Shown: one piece after another, positions 23,462-33,400 of the stretch
How positions within the stretch are numbered: position 1 is the stretch's first letter
How the letters are laid out: every line of letters begins with the position of its first letter
Origin: Mesorhizobium sp.
GTDB taxonomy: Bacteria > Pseudomonadota > Alphaproteobacteria > Rhizobiales > Rhizobiaceae
Reading direction: 5' to 3'
Assembly (NCBI GenBank): GCA_027492275.1
Contig: JAPUFC010000097.1
Coordinates: 94,720 to 158,719 of the forward strand
Length of the DNA stretch: 64,000 nucleotides
Notes under the pieces: model-generated
What the model was told of the DNA's origin: nothing
Seen by the model: only the letters and a program-made list of their open reading frames with translations
Databases searched by the model: none
Made by a program: the position numbers and the translations under genes

Positions 23462-24768
23462 GCCTTCCCCTGCCGGTCCCCGTCCACCTCGAACACTGTG
23501 CGGCCCGCGACCATGGTTTGCAAGACCCGCCCCTGAAGGCGCGAGCCCTCGAAGCAGGTGTTCTTCGAGCGCGAGACGAGCCCGGCCTCGCGCACCACCC
23601 ACGGCTCGTCCAGATCGACCACGATCAGGTCGGCGGGCGCGCCCGGCGCGAGCGTGCCGCCCGGCAGGCCGTAGAGTTTTGCCGGCGCGGTGGACAGCAG
23701 CTCGACGAGGCGCGAAAGCGGCACGTCGCCATTGTGATGAAGGCGCAGCGCGACGCCGAGCAGCGTCTCCAGCCCGATCGCGCCGCTTTCCGCGTCTGCG
23801 AAGGGCAGGCGCTTGGTGTCGACGTCCTGCGGGTCGTGCGAGGAGACGATGACGTCCACCGTGCCGTCGCGCACTGCCTCGATCGTCGCCAGCCTGTCCT
23901 CCTCGGCGCGCAGCGGCGGCGACAGGCGGAAGAAGGTGCGGTACTCGCCGACATCATTGTCGTTGAGCGACAGGTTGTTGATGGAGACGCCGGCCGTCAC
24001 GGTCGCGCCGTCGTTCTTGGCGCGCGCGATGGCCCCGGCCGACAGCGCGGTCGAGATCTTGGCGGCGTGGTAGGTGCCGCGGGTAAGGCGGGCGAGCAGC
24101 AGGTCGCGCTCCAGCGGGATCGCCTCCGCCTCGCGCGGAATGCCGGGCAGCCCGAGCCAGCTCGCGAACAGCCCTTCGTTCATGACGCCGGAGCCGAGCT
24201 CGGCGTCCTGCGTCTCATGCGCGACGACCATGCCGAAATCCCGCGCATAGGTGAGCGCGCGGCGCATGACCAGCGCGCTGGCCAGCGTGTGCCGGCCCTC
24301 GGTCAGCGCCACCGCGCCGGCCTGCCTGAGCAGGCCGAATTCGGTCATCTCCTTGCCCTCGAAGCCTTTCGTGATCGCGGCGGAGGGGAAGACGTTGACG
24401 AGCGCGGTGTCGCGCGCGGCGCGCTGCACGAACTCCACCAGCGCCACGTCATCGATGACGGGCGCGGTGTCGGGCATCATGACGATTGAGGTGACGCCGC
24501 CGGCCGCCGCCGCCCGCGAAGCGGAGGCGATGGTCTCGCGATACTCCGCGCCCGGCTCGCCGATGAAGACGCGGCTGTCCACCAGACCGGGCAGGATCGC
24601 CTTGCCGGCGCAGTCGATGACGGTCGCGCCGTCCGGCCGGCCCTGGTTCAGCGCGCCGGGACCGGCGGCGACGATCCTCTGGCCGTCGACGATGACGGAA
24701 CCGACGGCGTCGACGCCGCGCGAGGGATCGACGATGCGGGCGCGTTCGAAGACGGTGAAGCCGCTCAT
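23458..24768 (-). CDS. pyrC: Dihydroorotase-like protein (PyrC'/PyrX type), probably inactive
   Basis: The 436-residue amidohydrolase-fold protein aligns with class I dihydroorotase but lacks key residues. The metal-binding HxH after PG..D is replaced by Arg66 and Phe68 ([13 protein letters not shown]). The lysine-region histidine is Lys237 (TYHAAKIST), and the catalytic Asp of the DHAPH motif is Ser310 (SSHDPQ). His184 is kept. In Pseudomonas, an inactive PyrC' next to pyrB supports assembly of aspartate transcarbamoylase; by analogy this protein is likely a structural partner of PyrB, and a true dihydroorotase must be encoded elsewhere. It overlaps pyrB and plsY by four bases each. Confidence 0.88.
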   Translation of the reverse strand: MSGFTVFERARIVDPSRGVDAVGSVIVDGQRIVAAGPGALNQGRPDGATVIDCAGKAILPGLVDSRVFIGEPGAEYRETIASASRAAAAGGVTSIVMMPDTAPVIDDVALVEFVQRAARDTALVNVFPSAAITKGFEGKEMTEFGLLRQAGAVALTEGRHTLASALVMRRALTYARDFGMVVAHETQDAELGSGVMNEGLFASWLGLPGIPREAEAIPLERDLLLARLTRGTYHAAKISTALSAGAIARAKNDGATVTAGVSINNLSLNDNDVGEYRTFFRLSPPLRAEEDRLATIEAVRDGTVDVIVSSHDPQDVDTKRLPFADAESGAIGLETLLGVALRLHHNGDVPLSRLVELLSTAPAKLYGLPGGTLAPGAPADLIVVDLDEPWVVREAGLVSRSKNTCFEGSRLQGRVLQTMVAGRTVFEVDGDRQGKA

Positions 24769-25727
24769 GCCGCACCCGCCTGGCCGCGCCTGGGATCGAG
24801 CAGCGTCTCCATCACCGCCATGCGCACGGCGACGCCCATCTCCACCTGTTCCTGGATGACGCTCTGCGGCCCGTCGGCGACGTCGGAGGCGATCTCGACG
24901 CCGCGGTTCATCGGACCGGGATGCATGACCAGCGCGTCCTCCTTGGCCGCCTTCAGCTTCTGCGCGTCTAGGCCGAAGAAATGGAAATACTCGCGCACCG
25001 AGGGCACGAAGGCGCCGGTCATGCGCTCGCGCTGGAGGCGCAGCATCATCACCACGTCCGCGCCCTTCAATCCTTCTTCCATGCTGCGGTGGACCTCGAC
25101 GCCCATCCTCTCGACGCCGGACGGCAGCAGGGTGGAGGGCGCCACCACCCGCACCAGCGCGCCCAGAGCGCCGAGCAGCATGATGTTGGAGCGCGCCACG
25201 CGCGAATGCAGCACGTCGCCGCAGATCGCCACCACCAGCCGTCCGATCCGGCCCTTGGCGCGGCGGATGGTCAGCGCGTCCAGCAGCGCCTGCGTCGGGT
25301 GCTCGTGCGTGCCGTCGCCGGCGTTGACCACCGAGCAGCCCACCTTCTGCGCCAGAAGCGCCGCCGCGCCGGCCGAGGCGTGGCGGATGACGAGGATGTC
25401 GGGGCGCATGGCGTTGAGCGTCATGGCCGTGTCGATCAGCGTCTCGCCCTTCTTCACCGAGGAGGACGCGACCGACATGTTCATCACGTCCGCGCCGAGC
25501 CGCTTTCCGGCGAGCTCGAAGGACGATTGCGTGCGGGTGGATGCCTCGAAGAACAGGTTGATCTGCGTGCGGCCGCGCAGCGTGTTCTTCTTCTTTTCCG
25601 GCTGGCGCGACAGCGGCACGGCCTCGTCGGCCCGGTCGAGCAGGAATTCGATGTCGGCCGGCGAAAGATCGCGGATGCCGAGCAGGTGTCGGTGCGGGAA
25701 GAGCGGCAGGTCGGGCGCTGGCGTCAT
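24765..25727 (-). CDS. pyrB: Aspartate carbamoyltransferase catalytic subunit
   Basis: PyrB joins carbamoyl phosphate and aspartate, the first committed step of pyrimidine synthesis. The 320-residue product has the carbamoyl phosphate motif [13 protein letters not shown], then [12 protein letters not shown] and [11 protein letters not shown], with the C-terminal [12 protein letters not shown]. There is no pyrI regulatory gene nearby, consistent with the class that pairs with a dihydroorotase-like subunit. It is the first gene of the operon, behind a 143-base divergent region. Confidence 0.96.
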   Translation of the reverse strand: MTPAPDLPLFPHRHLLGIRDLSPADIEFLLDRADEAVPLSRQPEKKKNTLRGRTQINLFFEASTRTQSSFELAGKRLGADVMNMSVASSSVKKGETLIDTAMTLNAMRPDILVIRHASAGAAALLAQKVGCSVVNAGDGTHEHPTQALLDALTIRRAKGRIGRLVVAICGDVLHSRVARSNIMLLGALGALVRVVAPSTLLPSGVERMGVEVHRSMEEGLKGADVVMMLRLQRERMTGAFVPSVREYFHFFGLDAQKLKAAKEDALVMHPGPMNRGVEIASDVADGPQSVIQEQVEMGVAVRMAVMETLLDPRRGQAGAA

Positions 25728-25870
25728 GTCAAGCCGGTGCTATAGGGCCGGGTCCGCGGCTCGGCAAGGCCGGGTTTGCACTGGGCTTTGGATTGCGGGG
25801 CGACCGTCCCCGATTTTCGTCGCCGCGCGGCGCCGCCCCCGCTATATGACGGGGATGAAGACAGGGAATC

Positions 25871-27520
25871 GTGCGGCGGCTGGAGCTTTTTGACGTGACG
25901 CACGAGGTGACCAACCAACCGCCGCCGCTGACGGGCGGCAATGCCTGGCGCGGCGACCCGCTGCTGATCCAGATCGCGGAGACCTTTTCCGCCCCCGTCC
26001 GCAAGGATCTCGACACGGTGGGCCGCTTCGTGCTGACGGCCGAGGCGCAGGATCTGGCGCGGCTGGCCAATGTCGTGCCGCCCGTGCTGCGCACGCACGA
26101 CCGGCAGGGCCGGCGCATCGACATGGTCGAGTTCCACCCGGCCTATCATGCGCTGCTGAGGCGCTCGGTGGCGAGCGGCCTGCATTCCTCCATCTGGGAG
26201 AACGGCGAGGCCGAGACCGGCCGCCGGCACCAGATCCGCGCGGCCCGTTTCTACCTGATGGCGCAGCTCGAGGCTGGGCATCTGTGCCCCGTCACCATGA
26301 CCAGCGCCTCGCTGGCGGCGCTGATGGCGAGCCCCAAGCTGTTCCGCGAATGGGCGCCGCGCATCACCACGCGCAAATACGACCAGTCGCAGAAGCCGCC
26401 GGTGGGCAAGGCCGGCCTGACGCTCGGCATGGGCATGACCGAGAAGCAGGGCGGCACCGACGTGCGCGCCAACACCACCAGGGCCGAGCGCGCCGGCAAC
26501 GGCTTCTACCGCCTGACCGGCCATAAATGGTTCCTGTCCGCGCCGATGTCGGACGCTTTCCTGGTGCTGGCGCAGGCGGGCGAGGGCCTGTCGCTGTTCC
26601 TCGTGCCGCGCGTGCTGGGCGACGGCGCCGGCAACGGCTTCCGCTTCCAGCGGCTCAAGGACAAGCTCGGCAACCGCTCCAACGCGTCGGCCGAGGTGGA
26701 ATTCCACGGCGCCATCGGCGAGATGGTCGGCGAGCCGGGCGCCGGCGTGAAGACCATCATGGACATGGTGACCTTGACGCGGCTCGACTGCGCCGTGGCC
26801 TCGTCCGGCCTGATGCGTGCGGGACTGGCGGAAGCCGTCAACCACGCGCGGGGCCGCGTGGTGTCCGGCCAGAAACTGGTCGACCAGCCGCTGATGCAGC
26901 GCGTGCTGGCCGACATGGCGCTGGACGTGGCGGCGGCGACCGCGCTGTCGTTCCGCCTGGCGCGCTCCTTCGACGAGGCGGCGGGCGACCGGGGCGAGGC
27001 GTCCTTCGCCCGCGCCATGACGCCGGTGGTGAAGTACTGGGTGTGCAAGATCGCGCCAGCGCTGCTGTACGAGGCGATGGAGTGCCTGGGCGGCAACGGC
27101 TATGTCGAGGAGATGCCGCTCGCGCGCTACTATCGCGAGGCCCCGGTGAACGCCATCTGGGAAGGGTCCGGCAACGTCATGTCGCTCGACGTGCTGCGCG
27201 TGCTGGCGCGCGCGCCGGGCCTGTTCGACGAGGTGCTGGCCGGCATCGAGAAGGATCTGGGCGCGGGCGGCAAGGGCACCGTGGCGGTGCTGCGCGCGGC
27301 CATGCAGGTGGCGGCGTCCGACGAGGGATCGGCGCGCATCCTGACCGAGCAGCTCGCGCTGGCCGCCGCCGCCGCCGAGCTGAAGCGCATGGGGGCGGGG
27401 CGCATCGCCGACGCCTTCATCGAAACGCGGCTGGCCGGCCAGTGGCGCACCACCTACGGCATGCTCGACGCGCGCCACGATTCGCGCCTGATCATCGACA
27501 CGCTTTACCCCGCCGCCTGA
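25871..27520 (+). CDS. AidB-like acyl-CoA dehydrogenase family protein
   Basis: The 549-residue flavoprotein belongs to the acyl-CoA dehydrogenase superfamily and is closest to the AidB group, which is linked to alkylation stress in E. coli. Matching segments are FNQPPPL-like TNQPPPLTGGNAW near the start, GMTEKQGGTDVRAN, LTGHKWFLSAPMSDAFLVL, and MECLGGNGYVEE with AIWEGSGNVMSLD. The start is a GTG at 25871, preceded by AGGGAA. Whether it acts on fatty acyl-CoA or protects DNA cannot be told. No beta-oxidation genes lie nearby. Confidence 0.9.
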   Translation: MRRLELFDVTHEVTNQPPPLTGGNAWRGDPLLIQIAETFSAPVRKDLDTVGRFVLTAEAQDLARLANVVPPVLRTHDRQGRRIDMVEFHPAYHALLRRSVASGLHSSIWENGEAETGRRHQIRAARFYLMAQLEAGHLCPVTMTSASLAALMASPKLFREWAPRITTRKYDQSQKPPVGKAGLTLGMGMTEKQGGTDVRANTTRAERAGNGFYRLTGHKWFLSAPMSDAFLVLAQAGEGLSLFLVPRVLGDGAGNGFRFQRLKDKLGNRSNASAEVEFHGAIGEMVGEPGAGVKTIMDMVTLTRLDCAVASSGLMRAGLAEAVNHARGRVVSGQKLVDQPLMQRVLADMALDVAAATALSFRLARSFDEAAGDRGEASFARAMTPVVKYWVCKIAPALLYEAMECLGGNGYVEEMPLARYYREAPVNAIWEGSGNVMSLDVLRVLARAPGLFDEVLAGIEKDLGAGGKGTVAVLRAAMQVAASDEGSARILTEQLALAAAAAELKRMGAGRIADAFIETRLAGQWRTTYGMLDARHDSRLIIDTLYPAA

Positions 27521-27549
27521 TCCGGGCGGCTCCCCGCGCGCCATTAACC

Positions 27550-27565
27550 TTAACGAATGGTTTAC
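27550..27565 (+). promoter_or_regulatory. CtrA-like binding site
   Basis: TTAA and TTTAC half-sites are spaced by seven bases, one mismatch from the CtrA box TTAA-N7-TTAAC. An extra TTAA lies two bases before the first half-site. It is 115 bases ahead of the small membrane protein gene at 27680 and could control it. Chance occurrence in a short AT-rich gap cannot be excluded. Confidence 0.4.
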
Positions 27566-27679
27566 ATTGCGTCCGCCGGGCGCATGCCGCACCTTCGGCT
27601 GAGCAAACGAGGTCGAGATGCGGGATTCTGCGCCAGCGCTGACGGCATTCGAGCGCGCGCCCCGGAAGGGGAGCGCCCG

Positions 27680-27994
27680 ATGAAATATGTTCTCGGCTTC
27701 TGGGCCGTTCCGATGGGGCTGTTCTGGGGATGGTATTTCCTCTCCCTGAACGACATGAACTTCGGCTACCTCGTTCTGTCGCGGCAGCTCCACGACTTCT
27801 TCTTCCAGCTCTACGGGGACATGCTGGGCATCGACCCCAAGACGATTCCGGCGATGGTGGCGCGGGCCTGCGTGCTGGACACGTTTCTGCTGCTCGGCAT
27901 CTGGGCGTTCCGTCGCCGCCGCGAGCTCAAGGCGTGGTGGCGCGCCCGCTACGCCGTCCAGGGCGGGGCCGAGGGGTCTTCGGGAAGCGTCTGA
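27680..27994 (+). CDS. Small membrane protein (possibly DUF6105)
   Basis: The 104-residue product starts [20 protein letters not shown], with one membrane segment at about residues 3-20 and another at about 64-80, followed by a basic tail ([14 protein letters not shown]). I recall similar rhizobial proteins classed as DUF6105, but that label is not certain. Function is unknown. The ATG at 27680 has GGAAGGGGAG upstream; earlier in-frame starts run through a poorly conserved stretch. The 3' end overlaps convergent ruvX by 46 bases. Confidence 0.8.
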   Translation: MKYVLGFWAVPMGLFWGWYFLSLNDMNFGYLVLSRQLHDFFFQLYGDMLGIDPKTIPAMVARACVLDTFLLLGIWAFRRRRELKAWWRARYAVQGGAEGSSGSV

Positions 27995-28446
27995 AGCCGG
28001 TCGAGCACGCCCTGGAGAATGAAGGCGGCCGCCGCCGAATCGATTCGCTCGCCGCGCCTGCGCCGCGAAACATCCATCTCCAGCAGCGCGCGTTCCGCCG
28101 CCACGGTCGACAGGCGCTCGTCCCAGAACAGGAAGGGCAGCGGCGTCAGCCGCTCCATGTTGCGCACGAAGGCGCGCGTCGCCTGCGCGCGCGGCCCTTC
28201 GCTGCCGTCCATGTTTCTCGGCAGGCCGATGGCGACGGCCGCGACCCGCTCCGCGCCGAGAAGCCCGAGCAGCCGTTCGGCGTCGAGCGTGAACTTCTTG
28301 CGCAGGATCACCGGCCGCGGATGCGCGAAGGCGAGCCCGGCGTCGGAGACGGCGACGCCGATCGTCTTTTCTCCGAGGTCGAGCCCCGCTAATGTCCGCC
28401 CGCGTTCCAGCAGGGACGGCAGATCTTCGACCGCGACAATCGCCAC
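27949..28446 (-). CDS. ruvX: Putative Holliday junction resolvase / pre-16S rRNA nuclease RuvX (YqgF)
   Basis: The 165-residue protein is an RNase H-fold nuclease of the YqgF family, implicated in 16S rRNA 5' maturation. Motifs are [16 protein letters not shown] (first acidic residue), [28 protein letters not shown] and [14 protein letters not shown]. The start is GTG at 28446, preceded by AAGAAGG. It has a slightly long N-terminus (about 18 residues before the first strand), so a later start is possible but has no better ribosome binding site. Confidence 0.93.
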   Translation of the reverse strand: MAIVAVEDLPSLLERGRTLAGLDLGEKTIGVAVSDAGLAFAHPRPVILRKKFTLDAERLLGLLGAERVAAVAIGLPRNMDGSEGPRAQATRAFVRNMERLTPLPFLFWDERLSTVAAERALLEMDVSRRRRGERIDSAAAAFILQGVLDRLQTLPEDPSAPPWTA

Positions 28447-28517
28447 GTTGCGCCTTCTTTGACTTGGCTCCGTCCGGACCTATCCTCAAGGCGTCGTGAA
28501 ATCTAGGGAGTACACCG

Positions 28518-29216
28518 ATGAAGCTGACCTGGTACGGGCATTCCGCCTTTCGTGTGGAGGCGGCGGGAGCCGTCATCCTCATCGATCCGTTCCTGAGCGG
28601 AAACCCGTCCTGGGGCAAGGGCTGGGAGGGACCGGCCGAAGGCGTCACCCATGTCCTGCTAACGCACGGGCACGGCGACCATGTCGGCGATTCGGCCGAC
28701 ATTCTGAAGAAGACCGGCGCCATGCTGGTCGCCAACCCGGAAGTCTGCGGCTATCTGGGCAAGCAGGGCGTCGCGGGCTCCCGGTTCAACATGGGCAACA
28801 CGGGCGGAACGGTGGACTGCGGCGGCTTCACGACCACCTTCGTCCACGCGCTCCATTCCTCGGCCATCGGCGGCGATAATGTCTACATGGGCAATCCGAA
28901 CGGTCTGGTGCTGCATTTCCCGGACGACAAGACGCTCTATCACATGGGCGACACGGACATCTTCCTCGACATGCAGCTCGTCCAGGAACTGCATGAGCCG
29001 GCGATCGGCATCGTTCCGGTCGGCGACCGTTTCACCATGGGCGGCGCGGTGGCGTCGCTGGCCTGCCGGCGCTTCTTCCGGTTCGATACGGTGATTCCCT
29101 GCCATTTCGGCACGTTCGGGCTGCTCGACCAGTCGGCGGACAAGTTCGTCGAGGGCATGAAGGACAGCAAGACCGGCGTGCTGCTTCCGAAGATCGGCGA
29201 GGCGGTCGAGATCTGA
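28518..29216 (+). CDS. UPF0173 metal-dependent hydrolase
   Basis: The 232-residue protein is a metallo-beta-lactamase-fold hydrolase of unknown substrate. It opens [14 protein letters not shown] and carries the metal site [12 protein letters not shown] (His50, His52, Asp54, His55). Further ligands are in FVHALHSSA and YHMGDTDIF. Length and motifs are typical of UPF0173. AGGGAG precedes the ATG. The DUF922 gene starts 11 bases downstream and is probably cotranscribed. Confidence 0.93.
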   Translation: MKLTWYGHSAFRVEAAGAVILIDPFLSGNPSWGKGWEGPAEGVTHVLLTHGHGDHVGDSADILKKTGAMLVANPEVCGYLGKQGVAGSRFNMGNTGGTVDCGGFTTTFVHALHSSAIGGDNVYMGNPNGLVLHFPDDKTLYHMGDTDIFLDMQLVQELHEPAIGIVPVGDRFTMGGAVASLACRRFFRFDTVIPCHFGTFGLLDQSADKFVEGMKDSKTGVLLPKIGEAVEI

Positions 29217-29227
29217 GCGCTTCGCCC

Positions 29228-29821
29228 GTGCGGCCATACGGATCGGCGCTGCTGGCGGCCTGCCTTTGGGCCGCCGCGCCCGCGTCCGCGGCCGACTGGA
29301 CGGCGGTCGAGAAGGTCGGCACCTACGCCATCGAGGGCAGGACGGGCGCGGCGCTCTACGAATCGATCGGCGAGCGCGGCCCCAGGATCGGCGTCGGCCG
29401 CGCCATCGCCCACACCACCTTCACGCTGACATGGTCGCGCAAATACGAGCCGCGCGGCCAAAGCTGCGTGCTGGCCTCGGCGCGGCCGAACCTGACCATC
29501 ACCTACCTGCTGCCGAAGCCGTCCGCGAAACTGCCGGACGCGGTGCGAAAAAGCTGGGACGCCTTCGCATCCGGGCTTGCGACGCACGAGAAGGTTCATG
29601 GCGACCACATCAAGGAGATGGTGCGCGCGATCGAGGCCTATTCGGTTGGGCTGACGGAACCGAGCGATCCCGCCTGCAAGACCATCCGGACGACGCTGAC
29701 CAGGCGCCTGTCCGAACTGTCGTTGGCGCAGCGCGCGCAAAGCCGCGACTTCGACAGGGTCGAGATGGGCCAGGGTGGCAACATCCACCAGCTCATCCTG
29801 GCGCTGGTGAACGGCCCCTGA
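29228..29821 (+). CDS. DUF922 secreted zinc metalloprotease candidate
   Basis: The 197-residue product has a signal peptide with predicted cleavage after AAPASA (residue 21) and so is exported. The mature part contains HEKVHGDH at residues 120-127, an HExxHxxH zinc site, the hallmark that leads to the DUF922 family being called a predicted Zn-dependent protease. Cys80 and Cys near residue 150 may form a disulfide. No substrate is known. The start is a GTG at 29228, chosen because it gives a complete signal peptide. Confidence 0.87.
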   Translation: MRPYGSALLAACLWAAAPASAADWTAVEKVGTYAIEGRTGAALYESIGERGPRIGVGRAIAHTTFTLTWSRKYEPRGQSCVLASARPNLTITYLLPKPSAKLPDAVRKSWDAFASGLATHEKVHGDHIKEMVRAIEAYSVGLTEPSDPACKTIRTTLTRRLSELSLAQRAQSRDFDRVEMGQGGNIHQLILALVNGP

Positions 29822-29842
29822 GATCGGATAGCGCGTGACGCT

Positions 29843-29871
29843 GTTGCGCGCCGCCCGGCGCGCCGCTATAG
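29843..29871 (+). promoter_or_regulatory. Promoter of gatC-gatA
   Basis: GTTGCG (29843-29848) and CTATAG (29866-29871) are separated by 17 bases, close to the rhizobial CTTGAC-N17-CTATAT consensus. Transcription would start near 29878, about 30 bases before gatC. Confidence 0.6.
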
Positions 29872-29906
29872 CGCGGGCTTCTGTCGGAGCCTGCGGGAAC
29901 GAGCGA

Positions 29907-30194
29907 ATGTCGGTGGATGTGGAGACTGTCAGGCGGGTCGCGCGCCTCGCCCGGATCGCGGTGAGCGACGAGGATGCGAACCGCATGACTGGCGAGCTCA
30001 ACGCTATTCTCGGCTTCGTGGAGCAGCTCGGCGAGGTCGACGTGACCGGCGTCGAGCCGATGACTTCGGTCATCCCGATGGCGATGAAGAAGCGCCAGGA
30101 CGGCGTGACCGACGGCAACAAGGCCGCCGACATCGTCGCCAACGCACCGGCGACGGACGAGAACTTCTTCCTTGTCCCGAAGGTCGTGGAGTAG
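29907..30194 (+). CDS. gatC: Glutamyl-/aspartyl-tRNA amidotransferase subunit C
   Basis: The 95-residue GatC holds the GatA and GatB subunits together in the enzyme that turns Glu-tRNA(Gln) and Asp-tRNA(Asn) into their amides. Sequence: [41 protein letters not shown] and [11 protein letters not shown] at the end. The ATG at 29907 was chosen over an upstream in-frame start that lies in the promoter. gatA begins five bases after its stop. gatB is not in the window. Confidence 0.95.
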   Translation: MSVDVETVRRVARLARIAVSDEDANRMTGELNAILGFVEQLGEVDVTGVEPMTSVIPMAMKKRQDGVTDGNKAADIVANAPATDENFFLVPKVVE

Positions 30195-30199
30195 CCGGC

Positions 30200-31693
30200 A
30201 TGAGCGACCTGACAGCACTGACCATCGCCGAGGCGCGCAAGGCGCTGCGCGACAAGAAGTTCACCGCCGTCGAACTGGCCGACGCCTATCTCGCCGCCAT
30301 CGACCGCGCCAACCCGCAGCTCAACGCCTATGTGAAGGTGACGCACGACAAAGCCCGAGCCATGGCGAAGGCCTCGGACGCGCGGCTGGCGGCGGGCGAA
30401 GGCGGAGCGCTGGAGGGCATCCCGATCGGCATCAAGGACCTGTTCGCCACGGAGGGCGTGCACACCCAGGCATGCAGCCACATCCTCGACGGCTTCGAGC
30501 CGCGCTATGAGTCGACGGTCACGGCCAATCTGTGGGCCGACGGCGCGGTGATGCTGGGCAAGCTCAACATGGACGAATTCGCCATGGGCTCGTCCAACGA
30601 GACCTCCTATTACGGTCCGGTGATCAATCCCTGGCGGCGCGCCAAGGCCGGCGGGCAGGGCAACATGCAGCTCGTGCCCGGCGGTTCGTCGGGCGGCTCG
30701 GCGGCGGCGGTCGCGGCCATGCTGTGCGCCGGCGCTACGGCGACCGACACCGGCGGCTCGATCCGCCAGCCGGCCGCCTTCACCGGCACGGTCGGCATCA
30801 AGCCGACCTACGGCCGCTGCTCGCGCTGGGGCACGGTCGCCTTCGCCTCCTCGCTCGATCAGGCCGGGCCGATCGCCCGCGACGTGCGCGACGCCGCCAT
30901 CCTGTTGAAGTCGATGGCGTCGGTCGACGCGAAGGACACCACCTCGGTGGACCGTCCCGTGCCGGACTACGAGGCCGCGCTCGGCCGCTCGCTGAAGGGA
31001 ATCCGCGTCGGCATTCCGAAGGAATACCGCGTCGAGGGCATGCCGCAGGAAATCGAGGCGCTGTGGCAGCAGGGTGTCGCCTGGCTGAAGGACGCCGGCG
31101 CGGAGGTGGTCGACGTCTCGCTGCCGCACACGAAATACGCCCTGCCGGCCTATTACATCGTCGCGCCGGCGGAAGCCTCGTCCAACCTCGCCCGCTACGA
31201 CGGCGTCCGCTACGGCCTGCGCTTGCCGGGCAAGGACATCGTCGACATGTATGAAAAGACCCGCGCCGCCGGCTTCGGCCGCGAGGTCAAGCGCCGCATC
31301 ATGATCGGCACCTACGTCCTGTCGGCCGGCTATTACGACGCCTACTACATCCAGGCGCAGAAAGTGCGCACGCTCATCAAGCGCGACTTCGAGCAGGTCT
31401 TCGATGCCGGCGTCGACGTCATCCTGACGCCGGCGACGCCCTCTGCCGCCTTCGGCGTGGCCGACCAGGACATGGCCGCCGACCCGGTGAAAATGTACCT
31501 GAACGATATCTTCACCGTGACGGTGAACATGGCCGGCCTGCCGGGCATCGCCGTGCCGGCGGGGCTCGACGGCCAGGGCCTGCCGCTCGGCCTGCAACTG
31601 ATCGGCCGTCCCTTCGACGAGGAGACACTGTTCCAGGCCGGTCACGTCATCGAGCAGGCCGCCGGCCGGTTCACGCCGCAGGCGTGGTGGTGA
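30200..31693 (+). CDS. gatA: Glutamyl-/aspartyl-tRNA amidotransferase subunit A
   Basis: GatA is the glutaminase subunit. The 497-residue amidase-signature protein has the Lys of [11 protein letters not shown], the first Ser in [14 protein letters not shown] and the nucleophile Ser in [12 protein letters not shown], forming the Ser-cisSer-Lys triad. Length is normal. It lies in an operon with gatC. Together with the glutamyl-tRNA synthetase at 61.7 kb it points to the indirect route for glutaminyl-tRNA. Confidence 0.97.
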   Translation: MSDLTALTIAEARKALRDKKFTAVELADAYLAAIDRANPQLNAYVKVTHDKARAMAKASDARLAAGEGGALEGIPIGIKDLFATEGVHTQACSHILDGFEPRYESTVTANLWADGAVMLGKLNMDEFAMGSSNETSYYGPVINPWRRAKAGGQGNMQLVPGGSSGGSAAAVAAMLCAGATATDTGGSIRQPAAFTGTVGIKPTYGRCSRWGTVAFASSLDQAGPIARDVRDAAILLKSMASVDAKDTTSVDRPVPDYEAALGRSLKGIRVGIPKEYRVEGMPQEIEALWQQGVAWLKDAGAEVVDVSLPHTKYALPAYYIVAPAEASSNLARYDGVRYGLRLPGKDIVDMYEKTRAAGFGREVKRRIMIGTYVLSAGYYDAYYIQAQKVRTLIKRDFEQVFDAGVDVILTPATPSAAFGVADQDMAADPVKMYLNDIFTVTVNMAGLPGIAVPAGLDGQGLPLGLQLIGRPFDEETLFQAGHVIEQAAGRFTPQAWW

Positions 31694-31728
31694 AGCCGCA
31701 TCGCGCCTGAACGGGGAGGGGCCGCGCC

Positions 31729-32433
31729 ATGACGATGCTGAACGCGCCCCGCGTGTGGCTGGAGCGGGAACTGACCGCCTTCGCCGCCTCGCTGCCCGCC
31801 GGCTCGGTGGTGCTGGATGCCGGCGCGGGCCACCAGCCCTATCGGGATCTCTTCGCCCACTGTGTCTATGAAACCGCCGATTTCGAGCAGGTCGAGACGG
31901 TCGGCAAGACCTACAGGCCCAGCACCTATGTGTGCGACCTGAAGTCGATTCCGGTCGAAGACGGCCGCTTCGACGCGGTGGTGTTCACCCATGTCATGGA
32001 GCACCTGCCCGAGCCGTTCGAAGTGCTGACCGAACTGTCGCGGGTGATGAAGCCGGGCGGAACGATCTTCTACACCGCCCCCTTTGTCTATCAGGAACAC
32101 GAGCAGCCATACGATTTCTACCGCTACACGCAGTATGGCGTGCGCTACCTGCTGACCAAGGCCGGCTTCGAGATCGAGACGCTGCGGCCGCTGGACGGCA
32201 CGCTGTCCATGGTCGCCCATGTACTGCGCTTCATGATGCGGCGGCTGCCGTGGAAGCCGTCGGACTATGCGCCGGGCGTCCGGGGCTATCTGTTCCTGGC
32301 CGCGTTCACGCCCTTTCGCTTCCTGGCGCGCGGCATGGCCGCGCTGGCGGCGCGCGCGGCGGTGCATTCGCGCTACGATCGCGGCGCCATGCCGGTCAAC
32401 TACATGGCCATCGCCCGCAAGTCCGCCGCCTGA
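31729..32433 (+). CDS. Class I SAM-dependent methyltransferase
   Basis: The 234-residue protein has the SAM-binding fold: VVLDAGAGHQPY (motif I), the acidic end of strand 2 (TADFEQVE), DAVVFTHVMEHLPEP (motif IV region) and RVMKPGGTIFYTAP. The C-terminal third is hydrophobic and basic, which might bring it to a membrane. The substrate is unknown; this resembles sugar or lipid methyltransferases of the Methyltransf_11 group. It lies 35 bases after gatA and may be cotranscribed. Confidence 0.88.
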   Translation: MTMLNAPRVWLERELTAFAASLPAGSVVLDAGAGHQPYRDLFAHCVYETADFEQVETVGKTYRPSTYVCDLKSIPVEDGRFDAVVFTHVMEHLPEPFEVLTELSRVMKPGGTIFYTAPFVYQEHEQPYDFYRYTQYGVRYLLTKAGFEIETLRPLDGTLSMVAHVLRFMMRRLPWKPSDYAPGVRGYLFLAAFTPFRFLARGMAALAARAAVHSRYDRGAMPVNYMAIARKSAA

Positions 32434-32493
32434 CGGTCGTCTTGATGCCTTCGGGCGATCCCGGGCCGGCGGCATGACGAGTCGGAGACGTGC

Positions 32494-33288
32494 ATGTTCT
32501 TCTACGCCTCGAAGATATTCTGGTTCTTCATCCAGCCGCTCAATCTGGCGATCTTTCTTCTGCTGCTCGGCCTTCTCGCGCGGCTGGTCCGCTTCCGCCG
32601 CGCCTCCCTCGCGGCGTTCGTGTCGGCGACGCTCGTCCTCGTCCTCGCCGTCTGGACGTCCGCCGGGCAACTGGCCCTGGGCGTTCTGGAGGACCGTTTT
32701 GCGCGTCCGCCCGCGCCGGCCGAAATCGCCGGCATCGTCGTGCTCGGCGGCGGCTTCGAGGGCGCCATCAATCTGGTTCGCGGCGGCTATGAACTGAACA
32801 GCGCCGGCGACCGCTTCGTGGAGACGGCCGTGCTCGCCCGCCGCTACCCGCGGGCGAAAGTCGTCATCAGCGGCGGCGACGGATCGCTGCTCCTGGACGG
32901 CGAATTGGACGCCACGGCCGCCATGCGCCTGCTGACCGCGCTCGGCGTCGAGCGGGACAGGCTGGTGCTGGAAACCCGCTCGCGCAACACCCACGAAAAC
33001 GCGGTCTTCACCCGGGAGCTGGTGTCGCCCCGACCCGGCGAGACGTGGCTGCTGGTCACCTCGGCCTTCCACATGCCGCGCTCCATCGGCCTGTTTCGAA
33101 AAACCGGCTTCGCCGTCACGCCGTGGCCGGTGGACTACCGCACGTCCGGCCGCGAGGGGCTTGGGCTGTTCCGCGACAACCAGACCGACACGCTGGTCGC
33201 CAGCACCCTGGCCATACGCGAATGGATCGGCCTCACGGCCTACTGGCTGACCGGCCAGATCGATTCGCCGTTCCCCGGCCCGCACTGA
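32494..33288 (+). CDS. YdcF/ElyC family protein (DUF218)
   Basis: The 264-residue product has two N-terminal membrane segments (about residues 12-30 and 38-57) and a DUF218 domain exposed to the periplasm or cytoplasm. Domain motifs are IVVLGGGFEGA, VVISGGDGS, LETRSRNTHENA and VTSAFHMPRSIGLF. E. coli ElyC of this family affects envelope biogenesis, but the biochemical activity is not settled. It follows the methyltransferase by 60 bases. Confidence 0.9.
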   Translation: MFFYASKIFWFFIQPLNLAIFLLLLGLLARLVRFRRASLAAFVSATLVLVLAVWTSAGQLALGVLEDRFARPPAPAEIAGIVVLGGGFEGAINLVRGGYELNSAGDRFVETAVLARRYPRAKVVISGGDGSLLLDGELDATAAMRLLTALGVERDRLVLETRSRNTHENAVFTRELVSPRPGETWLLVTSAFHMPRSIGLFRKTGFAVTPWPVDYRTSGREGLGLFRDNQTDTLVASTLAIREWIGLTAYWLTGQIDSPFPGPH

Positions 33289-33368
33289 GCGCTGACACGG
33301 TTTCGCCATTTTTGCGGTTGCGAAGGCCGCGCCGGAAGCGTATGTGCAGCGCCGCATTTCCGGGATGT

Positions 33369-33400
33369 CCCGCGAAGGAAGATCCCCGCGAAGGAAGATC
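33369..33400 (+). repeat. Exact 16-base tandem duplication containing a ribosome binding site
   Basis: CCCGCGAAGGAAGATC occurs twice head to tail (33369-33384 and 33385-33400), and the second copy ends directly at the ATG of the 42-residue gene. Each copy has an AAGGAAG Shine-Dalgarno-like core, so the leader has two. Confidence 0.9.
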
